64,000 nt of DNA from Syngnathus acus (lineage: Eukaryota; Chordata; Actinopteri; Syngnathiformes; Syngnathidae). Of the stretch, positions 39,462-50,698 are shown piece by piece (position 1 is the stretch's first letter; the number at the start of each line of letters is the position of its first letter). The notes under the pieces are model-generated. The model was given only the letters and a program-made list of their open reading frames with translations. It did not search any database and was not told the origin of the DNA. The stretch spans positions 11,908,539 through 11,972,538 of the forward strand of contig NC_051097.1 of NCBI RefSeq assembly GCF_901709675.1, read 5' to 3'. A program made the position numbers and the translations under genes.

Positions 39462-40184
39462 TTTTATTTTTTTTTTAGACCTAATGCGACTCGGAAGTGG
39501 TACTCATCTACTTCCTGTACGGTCCCGTTGCAAACATTTGTATTTCCCCCTATTGTTTTTTTTGCTTTCAACTCCCTTCACAATGTTTGAACTCAACTTA
39601 AAAACAATGAATCCCAAGGCCACTCGGACTGGAAGCTTGCAAAATGAAGGGAAGAACATCGGGCGCCTGCCTCTCATTTTCGCGTGTTGTTAAAGTTAAA
39701 AGTTAAAGTCCCAATGATCGTCACACACACATGTGGGTGTGGTGAAAATTGTCCTCTGCATTGAACCCATCCCCGTGTGTTTACAGTCTCGATTCCAGAC
39801 TGCTTTAGCTTTGTTGATGTACTTTTTCCTCAATAGTTTGTCAATCTAACATTTGGCTTCTTTGATTGCTTCGCTAACAAAGAAGTAAAAGAAGAAGAGG
39901 AGGGCTTCTCCCGCCTCCCACCCAGCCTCACCCCGCCTCCCACCCAGCCTCACTCCAGCTCGCTAGGTGGCGCTAAGGTCCCCGCGGGGGTCCGAGCGGA
40001 AGTGCAAGCCGTTCTCCCCCGGCTTCCTCTGTTGTCGCGACGAACGATCGAAAGTTGGCCGCTTTGGACCGCGGATCAACTGCGCGTCGCCTATCCGGCT
40101 CTTGGATTTTTCTAGCCGAACTCCCGAGCGCAATTTGAGCGGCAACCAGCGAAGAAGAACAAGGCGTTTGACGCGGCGCCAAAA
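39462..40184. other. Intergenic region between mrps18c and prpf38a (divergent)
   Basis: The two genes are transcribed away from each other with 723 bases between start codons, so this is probably a shared promoter region. It holds the dispersed repeat fragment above and a CCTCCCACCCAGCCTCA duplication (about 39914-39955). No TATA box seen. Confidence 0.5.
39692..39790 (+). mobile_element. Fragment of a dispersed teleost repeat
   Basis: Holds TTAAAGTCCCAATGATCGTC, a CACACA stretch, GGTGTGGTGAAAATTGTCCT and CTGCATTGAACCCATCCC. I know this consensus from many fish genomic sequences as a short dispersed element. The rest of the element appears to be missing. Confidence 0.5.
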
Positions 40185-41233
40185 ATGGCCAACAGGACGG
40201 TGAAAGACGCCAACAGCATCCACGGGACCAACCCGCAGTACTTGGTCGAGAAGATTATCCGAACCCGCATTTACGAGTGCAAGTACTGGAAAGAGGAATG
40301 CTTTGGGCTGACCGCCGAGCTGGTGGTCGACAAGGCCATGGAGCTCAAGTACGTGGGCGGCGTGTTCGGGGGCAACATCAAGCCCACGCCGTTCCTGTGT
40401 CTCGTGCTCAAGCTGCTGCAGATCCAGCCCGAGAAGGACATCATCGTCGAGTTCATCAAGAACGAGGACTTCAAGTACGTGCGCTTGCTCGGCGCCATGT
40501 ACATGCGCCTCACCGGCACGACGGTCGACTGCTACAAGTACCTGGAGCCGCTTTACAACGATTACAGGTAGGACTGAGTGCAAAACGCCAACTTTGTTGA
40601 ATGACAGACCCGCCATAATTGCCTCCAACGCTCCTTTTCACGCGTCGAAATGTCCGCAGGAAGATCAAGACGCAGAACCGTAACGGCGAGTTTGAGCTGA
40701 TGCACGTGGACGAGTTCATCCACGAGCTGCTTCACTCGGAGAGAATGTGCGATATCATCCTGCCGCGGCTGCAGAAGCGCCAGGTCCTGGAGGAGGCCGA
40801 GATGCTGGAGCCGCGCGTCAGCGCCCTGGAGGAGGACCTGGACGAGGACCTGGACGAGGCCGAGAGCAGCGACGACGACGACGAGGAGGGCGGCGGCGGC
40901 GGGCGGCCCGACGGGGTCCCCGGTCCTGAGCCGCACCGGCGGGGGGCCCGCCGGTGCGACGACAGGCCGCGCCACTCGCCCTCCCCCCCCCGCCGCCGCC
41001 GCAGCAGCCGCTCGCCACGCCGCAGGAGCCGCTCGCCCAAGGCCCGCCGGAGCCCCGATGCCCGCCGCGAGCGCCGGCGCGGCAGCAAAAGCCCGCGGCG
41101 CCACCGGGAGCGCAGGCGCCGCTCCAAGTCGCCGGCCGCCCACCGCAGGAGCCGCCGGCACCGCAGCCGCTCCAAGAGCCCCGACAAGAGCGGCAAGAAG
41201 AGTCGCAAGAAGAGTCGCCGGAGCGACCCGTAG
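40185..41233 (+). CDS. prpf38a: Pre-mRNA splicing factor 38A, two exons only
   Basis: Subunit of the spliceosomal B complex, needed for catalytic activation. Exon 1 is 40185-40567 and exon 2 is 40660-41233, joined at NDYR|KIKTQNRNGEF over a 92-base intron; 318 residues (human 312). The N-terminal PRP38 domain is almost identical to human, starting MANRTVKDANSIHGTNPQYL and running through FLCLVLKLLQIQPEKDI and LHSERMCDIILPRLQKR. The C-terminus is acidic (EEDLDEDLDEAESSDDDDEE) and then RS-rich, ending in KSRKKSRRSDP. The RS part is recoded with more Pro/Arg than in mammals but is open and of normal length. Intron number is far below the ten exons I recall for human. Confidence 0.95.
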
Positions 41234-42048
41234 CTCGGGGTGAGCCAAAGATAGGGGCGACCCAAAAGTAAGGGTGACTGGCGCGTGACTGCTCCAAATC
41301 AGCCATGTCCTCCTTTTTGTGTTCTTTTTTTTTTTTGGGTACATTCTGTCACCGGACCGACCGGTGCGTTTGAGAGCGTCCGAGTGAGCTTTTTGCTCAT
41401 TGCTGGTGCTGGTGCTGGTGCTGATGTTCCTCCCCAAAATGACGAGCCTTGGTTTGGATGCCTTTGGTTGGCTGTGCTCTCCATTCAATGTGTCTTCCAA
41501 TGAGGGAAGGGGCTCGCCCCGCGCCACCGGCCGGCTCTTTGTTACTGTCACTTACCTGTTTTAGCCATGCCTCCTCATTTTGTCTGCTATCCTGCGGAGT
41601 GGAACAAAAGCAGTGAGAAAGCAGTTGTAAATTTGAAAGCATGTGCCGACTTTGAATAAAGGCGCTCAAATCAAGACCTGTTGGTTTGTTTGTTTTGAAA
41701 GGCAGCCCCTGATCATTCCTCCGAAAAGTCGCTTTGCGGCGCTTTCTTAAAGCCCGAGCCACCGCTCTCAACTAAGAGCCTTTCTCAGAGTTGTTGAAAT
41801 TGTCCGGCAACCCAGGAACGGATGGCGAGCTTCCGGAGAGTTGGTCAGCGAGCGAGCGTGCATGCAAATTCGAAGTTGCACAGGTCCGGTACGTGTGCAT
41901 CCGGAGCAGGAGGCGGGATACCGACTGTTTAGGAGGAGCCGCCCGGAGAGAATGCGGCCCGGCGGGTTCTCGCCAAACCGGTCCGACTCGGCCGACGGGA
42001 AGGAGCCAAGACGGCGGCTGTTTTCTGGGTCTGCCTCATCCGGGCGAC
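41234..42048. other. prpf38a 3' UTR and dbnl 5' flank
   Basis: Contains a T-run (41328-41337), a GGTGCT repeat (41402-41420) and the AATAAA above. The dbnl promoter and 5' UTR should occupy the right part. Nothing else recognised. Confidence 0.5.
41655..41660 (+). terminator. Poly(A) signal AATAAA of prpf38a
   Basis: AATAAA lies 422 bases after the prpf38a stop codon; no gene lies between. Confidence 0.5.
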
Positions 42049-45000
42049 ATGGCGGTGGACATGAGCAAAAACGGCGCTGAGTTGAAGGCGGCCTACCAGG
42101 ACGTGCTGGACGGACGCTCTGACATAGACTGGTGGGTGGCGCCGGCCGCCCCCCCTGTGTGGTCTGCTTGCGCCCGCCTAACTTGTGCGCGTGCGTCTCA
42201 GGGTTTTGTTCACCTACGAGGGCAACAGCAACACCATGCGCCTGGCGGCAAAAGGAGGTAAGGGCGGCGGGCGGGCGGGCGGGGTGAGCCTTTGGGTCCC
42301 ATAACGTGACCTTTGACCTGCGCGGCGCCGTGTGTAGACGGCGGTCTGCAGGAGATGTTGGAGGAGCTGAACAGCGGCAAGGTGATGTACGCCTTCTGCC
42401 GAGTGCGAGAGCCCAACTCGGGCCTGCCCAAGTACGTGCTGATCAACTGGGTGGGTGAGACGCCGTGTCAAGTAGTTGCCATGGAAGCTTTGCGCTCTCG
42501 CTGGCTGCGGCCGGCCACTGACTTGTTGCTGTTGCTGCGGTGGACGGCAGACAGGCGAAGGTGTGAAGGAGGCGCGCAAAGGACTGTGCGCCAATCACTT
42601 GGGGACGGTGGCCAACTTCCTGAAGGTGGGAGACACTCCCGCCCGCCTGCCTGCTCTGCTCTGCTCTTGTGGAACTTGTGCACTGCACTGCACTTTTGGA
42701 ACTTGTGCACCCAGGGCGCCCACGTGACCATCAACGCTCGCGACGAGGACGACGTGGACCCTGACGTCATTCTGTCCAAAGTGTCCAAAGCGTCGGGGGC
42801 CAACTACAACTTTGGCAAGGCCTTGCAGTCCGCCGGGGACTTCCCCCGTGGAGCCGTAGTGAGCGCAAAGCCGGCCGGCGGCGGCGTCTGCGCCCGCCAG
42901 ACAAGCGAGGGAGAGCGGCCAAGGCAAAAGGCTTACTGCCTCTGTCTTGCTCTCAGGGTTCCGTTTATTGCAAAACAAACGCCGTGGACGAAATGGAGCA
43001 AATCAACAAAGATTCTTTTTGGAGCCAAGCGCAGGTAAGGGCGAGTGAGAAGGATCCCGCCGCCGCTGCCCGTCCGTCCGTCCGTCCGTCCGTCGACTCG
43101 CGTTTGGACTGCCGCGTGCTCTTGGCCGAGCTCCGTCCGTTTGACAAGCTTTCTTTCGACGCTTACGTTAATAAGCTCCGGGGCACCAGCGGCCCCTTCA
43201 CGCGTGCTCACGTTTGGCCGAAAAAGCCTCCTGCTTTTGTTTCCCGAGCGGAATGGATGGCTGGCTGGCTACCCCTGAAAAAAGGAAGCAAGGTATGCAC
43301 GCGTTTGTGCTCAGAGGGAGGAGGCGGCGCGGCGCCAGGAGGAGGTGAAGAAGGCGCAGCTCCAGAGGCAAGCGGTCGAGCAGGAGCGCCGCGACTTGGA
43401 GGACAAACTCGCCCGGGAAAGAGAGATAAAAACGCAGCAGCGAAACATGGCCATCGACCACAACAGGTGAGGTGACCGTCGAGAGGGCTCCCGCCGGCTC
43501 CTCTCTTAGCTCCAGTCCGGCGGGCCCACGTTGTCACGTGGCGCTCGCTTCAGACTGGAAGATGGCCGACGTGTCTTTTTGTGGTACGTGTGTGCTCTTT
43601 GGCAGACTACAGCAGAAGCAGCGAGAAGAAGAAGAGCGGGAGAAAGAACAACAGCAAAGGGTGAGCGCTCCCTCCCGACCAAAACATGGGCTGCATTGTG
43701 CGGCGCTCAGCAAAGGCCCTTGGTTTGCGTGGCAGAAGCTCCAGACGCCGGACGCGGAGACAAAGCGGGCCAGCTCGGCGCGCGCCGCCAACGTGAGAGC
43801 CGACACGCTTAGCCTAGAAGCGCCACGCTCGGCTAACGCGGGCGCTTGTGTGTGTCAGGAGGCCGAGGCCTTGATCTCGCAGCGCTCCTTCAACCCTCGC
43901 GACGTCTTCAAGCAGCGGGAGACCGCCGTGGCGCCCGCCTACGGAGGCTCCGCCCCCAAAACGGGTAAGCACCCCACCGGCCGGTGAAAAAACCCCAACT
44001 TTCCTGGCTTTGTTTCCTTGAGCTCCATTTTTTGCCGTAGGGAAGCTGCAAAGCCCCTTTTTGCACCAGCGGGCTTCGGACAGCCCTCCGGCTCCTCCCG
44101 GCCACCGAGCCTTCCAACCCTCGGAGCCCGCGTCCGTCTCGCCGCCCGAGTCTCCGTCCGCCCGGAATCCCTTCCAGCCCGTCCACCTTCCCGCCAGTCC
44201 CCAAAGCCATCCGTTCTGGCCTCGTCCCGACACGAGCGACGACTTCCTCGGGCGCCCGGGAGTGGTCGCCGCCGCCGCCGCCGCCTCCTCGCCCGGCGGA
44301 GCGGCCGCCCGGGCTGCAGGTGCGTCTCCTTCTGCGAACGAGGGCTGAGCGTTGGGCAGGAGAGGGCTAGTAAAGCGGGCGGTGCTAGCGGTGGACAGGA
44401 AGTGGGCCTGAAAAAGACTCGGCTGGACGGGCCACAATGCAGCGGGATGGATAAGGCTTAACTGTGGCCATGTTCAAGCCCTTTGAGATGTTTTTTGTCA
44501 TTCATTATAAATACATTTGAGTCTGCTGAAGATGGTTTCAGGGCAACAGAGCAGAAGGCCAGCGAGTAACCTGCCTGCCTGCCCTGCTGCGCGTCTCTAC
44601 GCAGCGGAGGACGACGATTGGTCGGACGAATTTGACGACGACCTGTACGAGGCGGCGCCGGGCGGCCAGCGGCTCAGGTCGCTCGCAGATGCCATGTTTC
44701 CGACGGATGCGCGAGACGACGAGTATGCGGTGCCGCTGCCCGTGGGCGGGGACGCAAGCACGGTCAGTCGCAAAGCAACGCAAGGAAGGGGATTGCTCAT
44801 CTTTGACACGTCACTCGTGACATTTGATGACGTTTCAGGGCCAAGATGCCACCGACGCGGGAATGAACGTCTGCGCCAGAGCCGTGTACGACTACCAGGC
44901 CGGTACGTACGCACGCACCACAAACAAGCTGCTCCCTCCCATCAAGCGCTCTTTGCCCTCCGCAGCCGACGACACGGAGATCACCTTCGACCCCGACGAC

Positions 45001-45102
45001 ATCATCACGGGCATCGAGATGGTGGACGAAGGCTGGTGGCGAGGTTTCGGCCCCGACGGCCGTTTCGGCATGTTTCCCGCCAATTATGTGGAACTCGTGT
45101 GA
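42049..45102 (+). CDS. dbnl: Drebrin-like protein (mAbp1), 14 exons
   Basis: F-actin-binding adaptor linking the actin cytoskeleton to dynamin and endocytosis. Exons 42049-42131, 42202-42257, 42338-42450, 42551-42625, 42715-42858, 42957-43034, 43315-43466, 43606-43660, 43736-43792, 43859-43964, 44041-44319, 44605-44762, 44839-44902 and 44966-45102 all join in phase; 518 residues (human 430). Domains: ADF-H (residues about 1-135; [43 protein letters not shown]), charged helix ([19 protein letters not shown]), Pro/Ser-rich linker with [11 protein letters not shown], acidic [14 protein letters not shown], and a C-terminal SH3 domain ([20 protein letters not shown] to [20 protein letters not shown]). 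The linker exons 11-12 are longer than in human. Complete and intact. Confidence 0.95.
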
Positions 45103-45192
45103 TCCCGCTTGGGTTGGGTCTGCGGCGAGCTGCTCGATAGCACGACGCAAGTCCAAACGTTCCCTTCCCGCATGTTCTACTACCGCTTACTG

Positions 45193-45464
45193 CATAGGTG
45201 TTAAACGCAAGGGGGCAGCCGGCCGGGGCCCACACAGGGCCTGCCACATGATTTTATGTGGGCCGCCAAGACAAATTTTGCATTGACTTTGTGTCATTAC
45301 TAAAATGACAAATGTCTTCACTTTAAAAAAATACAAGAGACATTGCTGGCAATTAGCATTTGTCCTTTGAAATGTTTTTACTAGTATGTATGGAGAAGAC
45401 GTTCACATAATGTCATAATGGCCCTCGGAGGGCAACTATGACAAAAATGAGTTTGACAACCCTG
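45193..45464. mobile_element. Second non-autonomous hAT-type element with 8-bp target duplication
   Basis: The right end is GAGTTTGACAACCCTG and the left end CATAGGTGTTAAACGC, an inverted pair with a few mismatches; the consensus CAGGGGTGTCAAACTC is typical of hAT ends. Inside is GCCTGCCACATGATTTTATG, also familiar from this hAT group. GCTTACTG flanks both sides (45185-45192 and 45465-45472), a perfect 8-bp target duplication. No transposase frame. It lies just downstream of the dbnl stop. Confidence 0.88.
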
Positions 45465-45472
45465 GCTTACTG

Positions 45473-46422
45473 TGTCAAAAGCAGCTTTTGCGATCGTAGC
45501 TTATACTTAACACCAGATTGGTTTTGTTTTCAATCAATTTGACAAAGGAACCAATACATTCTAATCAAAGGAAACTTTTGCTTCGAGCATTCCTACGTGA
45601 ACGTGACGGACGGCTTCAAGCGTGCCATCTTTGGGGAGGGAAGGAGCATGTGCACGCATTCAGCATTGCCAAGGAAAGGATGGAATGCACCAGCTCCCAT
45701 TTTGGAATTTAAATAACAAAAAGTGCAGCGTGGGCCGTGAAGGCGGGCGCCTTTTCCCTCCCTCAAAGTGTGGCCCTCGATCGGGGCTCGCCAACCGATT
45801 TGATGTTCCCGATCCCGGATCTGCGCGACGGACGGATGCATGCGGGAGGCATGCTGTGAGCAACGGGTCCCGCTCCCCGATCGTCACACCTGATTTGTTT
45901 CCTTTTTCTTCCTCTCACTGTCACGCGCGTGCGCGCTCGTTCGCTCGGTGGAACGCGGACGTGCGCGTACTGTTTCCCGGGGACGCTGTGAGAAGTGCAC
46001 ACAATGTGGGAAAGTTATCTTTTTTTCTTTCTCGGCAGCAACTTGAAGCGCGGATCATTTCCACACGATCATCTCGCGACGCTAACGAACTGAACTTGAA
46101 TTTGGACGTGTCGTGGCGTGTCCCGTTTGGTCGGATTACGCGTAATACTTGTGCCACAGCGAGCGCCGCGCCGACGGCGTCCGTGAACGCCGCAGGCAGG
46201 AAGCTAGCAGCTAAGCGCTCGCAGCTAGGCGCTAGCTAGCTAGCTAGCTCGCTCGCTCGCTCGCTCTTGCCGCCGGCGAGGATTCCCAACGCGCATTTGG
46301 CGGCCGAGTGGAGCGCCGCATGTGGAGGAGGCGAAGTCGACTTGTCGGAGCCGCCGGCCGACCGACGGTGACGCCTCCCTGCTGAAAGTGCGCTCCGTCC
46401 GCGGCTTAACTCGCTCGCTAGC
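45473..46422. other. Intergenic region between dbnl and tcf7l1
   Basis: About 950 bases without a recognised exon. The right end is GC-rich with a TAGC/CTCG repeat (46230-46266) and probably includes the tcf7l1 promoter and 5' UTR. No TATA box seen. Confidence 0.5.
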
Positions 46423-47563
46423 ATGCCGCAGCTGAGCGACGATGGCGACTTGGGCGCCAACGACGAGCTGATCCCGTTCAAGGATGAGGGCGAGGGCGAG
46501 CACGACGACAAGACGAGCGCGGCGGCCGCTGCCACCGCCGCTCAGCGTGACCTGGACGACGTCAAGTCGTCCCTCGTCAACGAGTCCGAGACCAACCACT
46601 GCGCGTCGGATTCCGAGGTGAGCGAGTGAGCCGCCGCCGGCGGCCAACTTTTGCTTTGCCCCGCTTCTTTCTGCTATTCTCCGGGCAGGCAGCGGACAGG
46701 CGAGCCGGACGTCAGCCGGACGCGGCCGGCCTGCCCGGACGTGGCCAGCCGTTTGGCGAAGGTACGCTCCGTCGTGTTTGTTTGTTTGTTTGTTTGTTTG
46801 TGTGTTGTTGCTCATTAACCTGGACAGGGCCATGAACGCAACCCCGCACGTGTGTAAACAGTGGACGGATTCGAGGTGTATTGTATCGGGTAACCCACTC
46901 TTTAAATGAATGAGGAGTCACCAACAAATCTTTGGTCATCAAAAGTTAATACCTTGCTTATGTATATGTATGTTGTAATATCCAATGATGTTGATCTAAA
47001 CGGCCAATTAAGACGTCAGGAACGGCCAATCGCAACATATAAATGTCGGCTGATCCCATATAGTTGATTGGGTTGTCTTTGTTTTTTTTTCCCCAACGGG
47101 TTAAGAATGTGTTTGGCAGAATGCGCTTTGCGATCCAACTCGAATTGAAAACAAAGACAAAGTCAAACTGAGAGAACTGGGACGAGATCAAGTCTGGCGA
47201 CAACCCCCGACCTATCACGAGCCTGCTTTTGATACGTGTGTCTTCCACGTGTTGTCGCAGCGTTGAGGCGGCGCTCCGGGGGTGTCCTCCAAGCGCCGGC
47301 CTTCGTGGGCTACCCCTTCTTCATGATTCCTGACCTTTATGGCTCATATCTGGCCGGCGGGGGCCTGGCGCGTGCGGTAAGTCCCTGGGTCGCGGCCTGC
47401 TTCAGTGACTGACTGGCCAAGCTGTGTGTGCGCGTAGTATCTGCCGTGGCAGTGGCCCCTGCTGGACGTGCCCGCCGGAGCGGCCGGGAGAGATTCGGTC
47501 GTGTCCGCTCACCCGGTAAGCCGTGCCCGCGCCTGCCGGTGGCGTGACGCAGCTAGCTCACTC

Positions 47564-47594
<31 letters not shown>

Positions 47595-49302
47595 CGGCTC
47601 CAGTCTAGCGGCACGCACGCCTTCGTGGCTCACCTCCACCCGCTGCTGTCCCGCCGACCCGAGGCCTCCTCGCCGCCCTCCAGGGTGCCGGCCAACTTCT
47701 CGCCCGACGCGGGTGAGACGCCCTTGCCGGCCCCGGGCCGGCCCGCCCTTGCCGGCCCCGGGCCGGCCCGCCATTGCCGGCCGGCCCGCTAACACGCGTC
47801 ACATGTGCTCCGGCAGGCTCTTCCCGGCCGCCGCAGGTCGCACGCTACCCCGTCTCACCTGCAGCCGTGGCTGAGATGGCGCACGCCTTTGATTGGCTGT
47901 GAGTACAACCTTTTTTTTTTTCTTTTTTTTTTTTTCTCCTCCTCCATCAGCAGCCGACATTAGTCAGGGCTTCGGACTGACCCCCTGACCTGGAATGTTT
48001 CCACTTTGACTGAGAAAAGAGACTTGGGCTGATCCGACCTGACCAAGGTGTACATCCCGCGTGTCGTGATGCGCTTTCTTTTGTTGCGTCTCGCTGTTTC
48101 TTTCCGACGCGCTCGCTCCCCGACATCATCGTGCACTTCTTGTGTTGTTTTCCGACATACTTGCCGCGGAGCAGCCCGCCCCCCGGCCCGGTGAGCGCCG
48201 TCAAAAGGGAACCCGGAGAGGCCGGCCCGCGCAGCCCGCCGAGGTAACGTCAAATGTTTGGGTGCGGTACAGCTATTTGCGGGGAATTGACTCAACCCAA
48301 ATTGTTCTCCGGCGCGGGGCCGCGTCCAATTTGGCTCCCGCTCGATTTGATGCCTTTGCTGACTGCTCCGCCCCCAGGAAGTCGCCGGCGCGGGACGGCG
48401 GCGGTCAGGCCAAAGGTCACATCAAGAAACCTCTCAACGCCTTCATGTTGTTTATGAGGGACGAGCGGCCCAAAGTGGTGGCCCAGTGCCAAGTTAAGGA
48501 GAGCGCCACCATCAACCAGATCCTGGGACAGCGGGTCAGCGCCCACCCACCCGCCTGTGCGTGCATGCGTGCGCGTGTCGCTATGTTGACGCCTCGGTGT
48601 GGAATGCATCTCCAGTGGCATTCGCTGAGCAAGGACGAGCAGGCCAAGTACTACGAGCTGGCCCGGAAAGAGCGGCTGCTCCACTCGCAACTTTACCCCG
48701 GCTGGTCGGCCAGAGACAACTACGTCCGTACATGCACTTATGACACGCACGCACGCACGCAGCTGCTTTACTGATCTCAATCATCCTGTCTGTGTGTGTG
48801 GCGTGAGCAGGGCAAGAAGAAGAAGAGGAAGAAATGCAAGAGCGAAAGCCATCAAGACAGTAAGGCAGCCATTTTTTCACGGCCGCATCCGACAAGGAGC
48901 GACGATGCGTGGTGTTGCTGCCACTCAAGTGTCTCGCTTGTTTTTTCAGCTGACCATTTCCCGCTGCGGCCCGTGCCCCACGAGGCGCCTCACGAGCTCA
49001 CGTCGCCCTCCGGCACCAGCGCTCAACTTTTGCGCCCGTACACGCTCTCCCATCTCACACACACGCACTTGTCCCAGGCCAGCCCCGCCTCCTCGGTGGA
49101 CTCCCCGGCCACGGCGGCGGCGCTGGCGTCGCCCGCCGCCCCGGCACCCACCTTCACCGAACACTCGGACGCACGGGGCGGCCGCGTATCGCCGACAGAC
49201 CAGCCGCTCGCCCTCACGGCTCATGCGCCACGCGGGGCGCGTGCCCCACCCGCGGCCACCTCGGACCTGCGGACCTCCTCTACCTCCAGCCCCGGGCTTT
49301 GA
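46423..49302 (+). CDS. tcf7l1: TCF7L1 (TCF3-type) HMG-box Wnt factor, shortened and diverged
   Basis: Nuclear Wnt effector that binds beta-catenin and TCF sites. Eleven exons in phase: 46423-46617, 46689-46761, 47261-47376, 47438-47515, 47604-47712, 47817-47898, 48172-48243, 48378-48534, 48616-48723, 48811-48859, 48950-49302; 463 residues (human 588). The beta-catenin-binding N-terminus is intact ([25 protein letters not shown]). WPLLDVP and [12 protein letters not shown] match TCF7L1. The HMG box starts [20 protein letters not shown], ends GWSARDNY, and is followed by the basic GKKKKRKK tail. The C-terminus has [20 protein letters not shown], diagnostic for TCF7L1. The stretch between DWL (47898) and [16 protein letters not shown] (48172) lacks about 50-60 residues found in human. 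It could be one of two teleost copies; a or b cannot be told. Confidence 0.87.
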
Positions 49303-49453
49303 GCGACTGTCGACGCGCCAAAGCGTTTTTAAATCCAATTTCTTGCCGTTGGCAAATTAGTGGTCAATATTTGACATTATTAATACATTGATATTAAGTC
49401 GTCACTCGATTTCCTTCGTGTTGACTTTCGAACTCCAGACTTTTGTAAACCCA

Positions 49454-49459
49454 AATAAA
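49454..49459 (+). terminator. Poly(A) signal AATAAA of tcf7l1
   Basis: AATAAA lies 152 bases after the tcf7l1 stop codon, in an AT-rich 3' UTR. Confidence 0.6.
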
Positions 49460-50698
49460 GAGTCTCAATTGATGTCATACGTGGGTGACCTGGCCGGTGA
49501 GTTTGTGTGCAGTGCATGTGTGTGAGCTGCGGCAGTACGAAACAACTACAATGCCATTTGGTTGCTTATTCCAGAAAGTCAGAACACTTTGGGGTGAACG
49601 TTCTACATACATTTAACTGAAGTGAAGTGAAAATAATTGACCAGCTTCGGTACGAGCAGCCAACAAGTCGCGAAGTGAAGAAACAAATCGAATATTCGAT
49701 TTGTTTCTTCACGTCGTCGACCAAAAAGCTGCGACGATCGTCATCATGGCGCTCAACGACGACACGCTCGAACGTCACATGTCCCACGTTCTGTGCAGTT
49801 GGTGAACGCAGCAGCTCCGGCCGCTGCTGGCGCCATCAACTGCTGACGCCATCAACACGCGTCCGTCCCACTCCTCGCTGTGGCTCAGGAAGAAAAATGT
49901 GGCCGAAGCGACCCGAGGAATAAAAGTTGGTTTGGAATCGTCTTTGATTTGAATTTCGTCGACGTGGAAACGGAAGAAAAGAAATTTGAGTGAAAAATGC
50001 GTTCCTTCAAAAAAATTCCCGACAGGTAAGACGACAGACTTGATCGTACAAACAAGCTCGCCGAAACTCAGCTCAAGCTTGAGATTGGCTTCATGTCAAA
50101 CAAACCGATAGTTTTGGACTCGACGGGCCTTAAATATGATGGTTCCCCCTCCATAAAATAAAAGAAAGAAAGAAAAGCTTAACGGCAGGAAACTACCATC
50201 AAGCTTGACCTAAACGTGTGTGACCACTGGCCATCTCCACTAATGCTAAAATCAAGACGAGAAATCGAGCAAAACGACATTGATGTGGGTGGGCATAGAT
50301 GGGAATTTGGGTGACGATTCATCGCGCTTTTCTTAGGACTGACTGTCCCGTGTTTGGTTCCTGTTCCACCGATAAAATGCTAAAAGAAATGCCCCAGTAC
50401 ACGTATCTCTAAAGCTCAATCCAGCCTTGGCCCTATTAGCACCACCCAGCGTCCGCCGCTTTTTGCCACCCAAACAAACCAACCGTCAGCCGGTCTGTGA
50501 CGTCACGTGCATATCCTCTATCGGCGGCGATCCCTTGCTCCGCTCACTGAAAGGGTTACCGCTTGCATTGGCTTAGTTTGCAAGTACGTTTGTGAACGAG
50601 TTTGCTGGTCAAAAATGGCGGCGGCGCTGCCGAGCTTCTGTTTCTTGCCGAGCCTGGGGGGTGGACTTGGCCCAACCGCGCTTCTGATGTGCGGGCAG
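49460..50698. other. Intergenic region tcf7l1-dusp11, holds unplaced dusp11 exon 1
   Basis: Contains the perfect palindrome at 49675-49712 and a CTGACGCCATCAAC-type duplication (about 49827-49858). The first coding exon of dusp11 must lie here, because exon 2 begins inside a codon. An ATG at 50615 opens a short frame, but it does not reach the exon 2 acceptor in a usable phase. I could not choose a start. Confidence 0.45.
49675..49712. repeat. Perfect 38-bp palindrome
   Basis: The 19 bases GTGAAGAAACAAATCGAAT are followed without a spacer by their exact reverse complement. It could extrude as a cruciform or, if transcribed, fold into a perfect hairpin. Confidence 0.95.

Noticed and set aside
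40562-41551. 329-residue frame on the - strand
   Set aside because: It lies antisense to the RS-rich end of prpf38a; its Ala/Val/Pro-rich text is the mirror of the Arg/Ser codons and resembles no protein.
43814-44437. 207-residue frame on the - strand
   Set aside because: Antisense to the GC-rich, in-phase Pro/Ser linker exons of dbnl; no homology and no splice logic.
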